A DNA stretch of 64,000 bases from Haliotispira sp965263485 (GTDB lineage Bacteria > Spirochaetota > Spirochaetia > SP-2023), in the NCBI GenBank assembly GCA_965263485.1, contig CBDHHO010000001.1, forward strand, positions 310,001-374,000, given 5' to 3'. Below the pieces are notes generated by a model. It did not search any database and was not told the origin of the DNA. It worked only from the letters and a program-made list of their open reading frames with translations. Shown one piece after another: positions 61,351 through 64,000 of the stretch. The position numbers and the translations under genes were made by a program. The first letter of the stretch is position 1. Each line of letters opens with the position of its first letter.

Positions 61351-62982
61351 AATTTTGGACCGTTCATCACTCTCAGGTTCTTCCGCAAACACGGCCTTCT
61401 CGAACGGCTCCATGCCCACGCGTTTGACGGTATCGGCCAAAGTTTCTTCTCCTTCTCGCAGACGCACAAACTGGTCCAGCACCGTTTGCGTGACCTTGGG
61501 GCAATCGCCGGCCTTGAAATTGCCCAGCTTGTGCCCAAATTGCTCCATCTGGTTGCCGCCCAACAACATTTCGTAGCCCTCGGCACTGCCGCTCTCCTCG
61601 CGGATGCGCTCACCTCGGAAACCGATGTCGCTGATGCGGTAGGGCGAGCAGGAATTGGGGCATCCGGTAATGTTGATGAGCACCTTGTGTTCAATGCTAC
61701 GGTATTTTTGCTGCTGCACCACTTCCTGCAGACTTTCATAGAGGCTGCGGGTCTTGGCCACGGCCTTGGGACAATAATCCGTACCCACACAAGGCACGAT
61801 ATCGCGGATGCCGTAAAAACCATCCGAGCCAAAGCCCAGCCGACGGACTTCGGCTCGGACCGACTCCAGGTCGCCGGGCTCAATGCCGTGGATTTCCAGG
61901 TTCTGGCGGTTGGTGGTGCGCACCCGCTGATCGCCATAAATTTCGGCCAGCTCGGCCATTTTAGTCAGCTGCAGGCAGCTCAACTCACCCTTGGGCACCA
62001 TGGCTTGGGCAATGGCCTTGCCGTCGGTTCCCACCAAGAGAGGCGATTCCTGGCCACTGAGCTCGGCCAGCGGGCGGGAGGGAATCGCAGGGCCTGTTTC
62101 GGCCAAGGGCTGCCATAGCAATCCGTCAGTGTCGATGCCCTCTTTGGTTAAAAAGTCCAGCACTGCCTCGCGGCAGAACGAGACCCCCTTGCGCTCCACC
62201 ACCCACTTGAGTCGAGCCTTGGCACGGTTGTAACGATCTCCGTGGTCGCGAAACAATAGAGCCACGGCGCGACACACGTCCTTGATGCGCTCGGCAGGCA
62301 CAAAGCTGAACAGCTCTCGGGCCACAAAGGCTTTCCAGCCTTGGCCGCCACCGATTACCACGCGGTAGCCCTTGTGGGTCCGGCCCTCAATTTCGACCTG
62401 CACGGCAATCACACCAACGCAGTTGATAAAGGGCTGGGCACAGCCGCCACTACAGCCGGAAAAACTGATCTTGAACTTGCGCGGCAGGTTGTCCAAGTCG
62501 CGGGCTTCGGTCAGGTATTCGGCGGTTTCGAGTACATCCGGCATCACGTTGAGCCGGGCGTGGGGGCAGCTTTCGGCAAAAGGACAGGCGGTGACATTGC
62601 GCGTCACATCGCCACAACCATGGAAAGTAGAAGATTGCTCCTCTGCCAACTCGCGCAGCATGTCGGCCAGCTTGCCGACTCCCAGCCAGTGAAACTGCAG
62701 GGCCTGGCGGGTGGTAATATTCAGCCTGCCCTGAGCATAGTTTTCCCCTACCCTAGCAATGTTGCGGGCCTGGGCACTGGTCATTATCCCGCCCGGTATC
62801 ACAATGCGGGCCATGTGGGCACCGGGCTGGCGCGAGCCGTAAATGCCGTACCACTTGGCAATACCCTTTTCCTCAGGGCTCATGGCACCTTTGCGCGCAA
62901 TCTCATCGAAGTCCAGCGTCAGGCCGGTTTCTTTGACTTCTTCTTCTTCGCTGCGGCGCTCATACGTCAGTTTGCGTAGCAT
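61345..62982 (-). CDS. Sulfite (or nitrite) reductase, siroheme protein
   Basis: 545 residues. Six-electron reductase with siroheme and a 4Fe-4S cluster. Two ferredoxin-like halves: the first holds YGSRQPGAHMARIVIPGGIMT, NITTRQALQFHWL and HGCGDVTRNVTACP...CPHA. The FSGCSGGCAQPFINCVG segment follows, and the second half has VRTTNRQNLEIHGI, PCVGTDYCPKA and ITGCPNSCSPY. Adjacency to cysK favours sulfite reduction. A flavoprotein-ferredoxin gene follows downstream instead of CysJ. Between it and cysK lies a MITE. Confidence 0.9.
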   Translation of the reverse strand: MLRKLTYERRSEEEEVKETGLTLDFDEIARKGAMSPEEKGIAKWYGIYGSRQPGAHMARIVIPGGIMTSAQARNIARVGENYAQGRLNITTRQALQFHWLGVGKLADMLRELAEEQSSTFHGCGDVTRNVTACPFAESCPHARLNVMPDVLETAEYLTEARDLDNLPRKFKISFSGCSGGCAQPFINCVGVIAVQVEIEGRTHKGYRVVIGGGQGWKAFVARELFSFVPAERIKDVCRAVALLFRDHGDRYNRAKARLKWVVERKGVSFCREAVLDFLTKEGIDTDGLLWQPLAETGPAIPSRPLAELSGQESPLLVGTDGKAIAQAMVPKGELSCLQLTKMAELAEIYGDQRVRTTNRQNLEIHGIEPGDLESVRAEVRRLGFGSDGFYGIRDIVPCVGTDYCPKAVAKTRSLYESLQEVVQQQKYRSIEHKVLINITGCPNSCSPYRISDIGFRGERIREESGSAEGYEMLLGGNQMEQFGHKLGNFKAGDCPKVTQTVLDQFVRLREGEETLADTVKRVGMEPFEKAVFAEEPESDERSKII

Positions 62983-63052
62983 GGACGACTCCCCCTCAAA
63001 CTATGATGATTCTACTAGCTCCCGCAAATTGTCCGCCTTGGGGCTTTCCTTA

Positions 63053-63216
63053 GGGTACCTCTAAAAATTCGCTTTTGATGCTGAATCAGCGAGATTTTGC
63101 TGATAGCGAGGAAGTGAAGTCGAAGCATACTTTGTTGTATGGTAAGGCTTTGCTGACGAAGCTATTCGGCAACAAGATCGCGATTCAGCGCGGAATTGGA
63201 ATTTTTAGAGGTGCCC
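63053..63216 (+). mobile_element. MITE copy j (standard form, 164 bp)
   Basis: Ends GGGTACCTCTAAAAATTC and GAATTTTTAGAGGTGCCC. Perfect 4-bp target duplication CTTA (63049-63052, 63217-63220). The right duplicate contains the stop codon of cysK (TTA complement at 63218-63220). Confidence 0.95.
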
Positions 63217-63217
63217 C

Positions 63218-64000
63218 TTAATCCTCATAAAACAACAATGTCGAAATGTAGCGTTCTCCGGTGTCGCAGAGCATGGTAACGATGTTTTTGCCGGCAAATT
63301 CGGGGCGCCCGGCCACTTGGACGGCCGCCAACACATTGGCGCCCGCCGAAATTCCGACCAAGAGTCCCTCTTGCCCGGCCAGCTTCTTGGCCTGGCCAAT
63401 TGCGCCCTGAGAATCAATTTGGATCACTTCATCGACATAGCGGCTGTGGTAGTTTCCCGGAATGAAACCGGCTCCGATGCCTTGAATCATGTGCGGCCCC
63501 ATCGCTCCCCCGGAAATCACGGCAGAAGATTCGGGTTCGACCGCGAAAATCTTCACGCAGGGGTTCTTCTCTTTGAGGAAGCGCCCCGCGCCCGAAACCG
63601 TGCCGCCGGTACCCACGCCCGCCACAAAGGCATCGACCCGGCCGTCCAGAGCTTCCCAGATTTCCGGTCCGGTCGTGCGGTAGTGTATTTCGGGGTTGGC
63701 ATCGTTGGTGAACTGGCCGGGCATAAAGGCTTTCGGGATTTGCTTGACCAGTTGCTCGGCTTCGGCAATCGCTCCGGGCATGCCTTCAGGGCCTTCGGTC
63801 AGGACGATTTCGGCACCGAGGTTGCGCAGAATTTTGCGGCGTTCAATGCTCATGGTTTCGGGCATGGTCAGGATCACCCGGTAGCCCTTGGCCACGCCTA
63901 CCAGCGCCAGACCGATGCCGGTATTGCCCGAAGTCGGCTCGACGATGGTAGAGCCTTCGACCAGTTTGCCCGCCTGCTCGGCGGCTTCAATCATACTCAG
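63218..64000 (-). CDS. cysK: Cysteine synthase (5' end outside the window)
   Basis: The C-terminal ~260 residues of O-acetylserine sulfhydrylase, a PLP enzyme. Visible: the substrate-binding loop VEPTSGNTGIGLA, FTNDANPEIHYRTTGPEIWE, the PLP phosphate loop GVGTGGTVSGAGRFLKE, and GISAGAN. The frame continues to the right edge (LSMIEAAEQ), so roughly the first 45 residues, including the PLP Lys, are missing. With the sulfite reductase and flavoprotein genes it makes a sulfide-to-cysteine assimilation unit on the minus strand. Stop codon lies in a MITE target duplication. Confidence 0.95.
   Translation of the reverse strand: MSMIEAAEQAGKLVEGSTIVEPTSGNTGIGLALVGVAKGYRVILTMPETMSIERRKILRNLGAEIVLTEGPEGMPGAIAEAEQLVKQIPKAFMPGQFTNDANPEIHYRTTGPEIWEALDGRVDAFVAGVGTGGTVSGAGRFLKEKNPCVKIFAVEPESSAVISGGAMGPHMIQGIGAGFIPGNYHSRYVDEVIQIDSQGAIGQAKKLAGQEGLLVGISAGANVLAAVQVAGRPEFAGKNIVTMLCDTGERYISTLLFYED

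Overview
The window is chromosomal DNA of a Gram-negative (diderm) bacterium of moderately high GC. It has an RND/TolC efflux system, several lipoproteins with loosely conserved lipoboxes, a cmk-rpsA neighbourhood, clpS-clpA, and many spaced single genes. A spirochaete-like host would fit (cmk beside rpsA, permissive lipoboxes), but no 16S or other decisive marker is present, so this is only an inference. No tRNA, rRNA or CRISPR array was recognised.

Layout. 1-5.4 kb: end of an envelope protein, dapB, a Xer-type recombinase, cmk and rpsA. 5.4-9.1 kb: a carbohydrate-binding-fold exported protein, a large lipoprotein and a decayed ISL3-family element. 9.1-20 kb: SDR oxidoreductase, metE, a zinc-ribbon protein, a peroxiredoxin, ychF, a DEAD-box helicase and a fused aroDE. 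20.3-27.4 kb: GH38 alpha-mannosidase (minus), DUF368 membrane protein, hisF-hisA-hisH (minus). 27.5-33.7 kb: adaptor-RND-TolC efflux operon (minus). 34.3-36.1 kb: a beta-helix lipoprotein and a TRIC-type channel. 36.3-47.7 kb: an aldo/keto reductase, then a lower-GC sugar-uptake island (permease, binding protein, ATPase, di-iron desaturase-like enzyme, TIM-barrel isomerase), then a truncated second copy of the reductase and another ABC ATPase-permease pair. 47.9-48.7 kb: a second lipoprotein of the same leader family. 49.5-55.8 kb: clpA, clpS and a transglutaminase/DUF3488 protein (all minus). 56-59.2 kb: lipoprotein, ogt, class IV aminotransferase, and a broken surface-protein gene. 59.4-64 kb: flavoprotein-ferredoxin, sulfite reductase and cysK (minus), a sulfur assimilation group.

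The dominant non-genic feature is a dense family of short transposable elements with ends GGG(N)ACCTCTAAAAAT and 4-bp target duplications. About ten copies are full-length, and many isolated ends are present. They share terminal repeats and target-site size with one intact IS5-family element (38466-39715), the probable source of transposase. Copies and solo ends sit at gene borders: they lie at or inside stop codons, provide stop codons (TTTAGAGG) to at least four genes, and in one case place an AGAGG Shine-Dalgarno-like sequence in front of a start codon.

A second notable system is a pair of lipoprotein genes with the same structured leader and a 7-nt tandem repeat just after the ATG. Five repeats keep one gene in frame. 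Six repeats put the other out of frame, and removing one unit would restore it exactly. This is the signature of slipped-strand phase variation.
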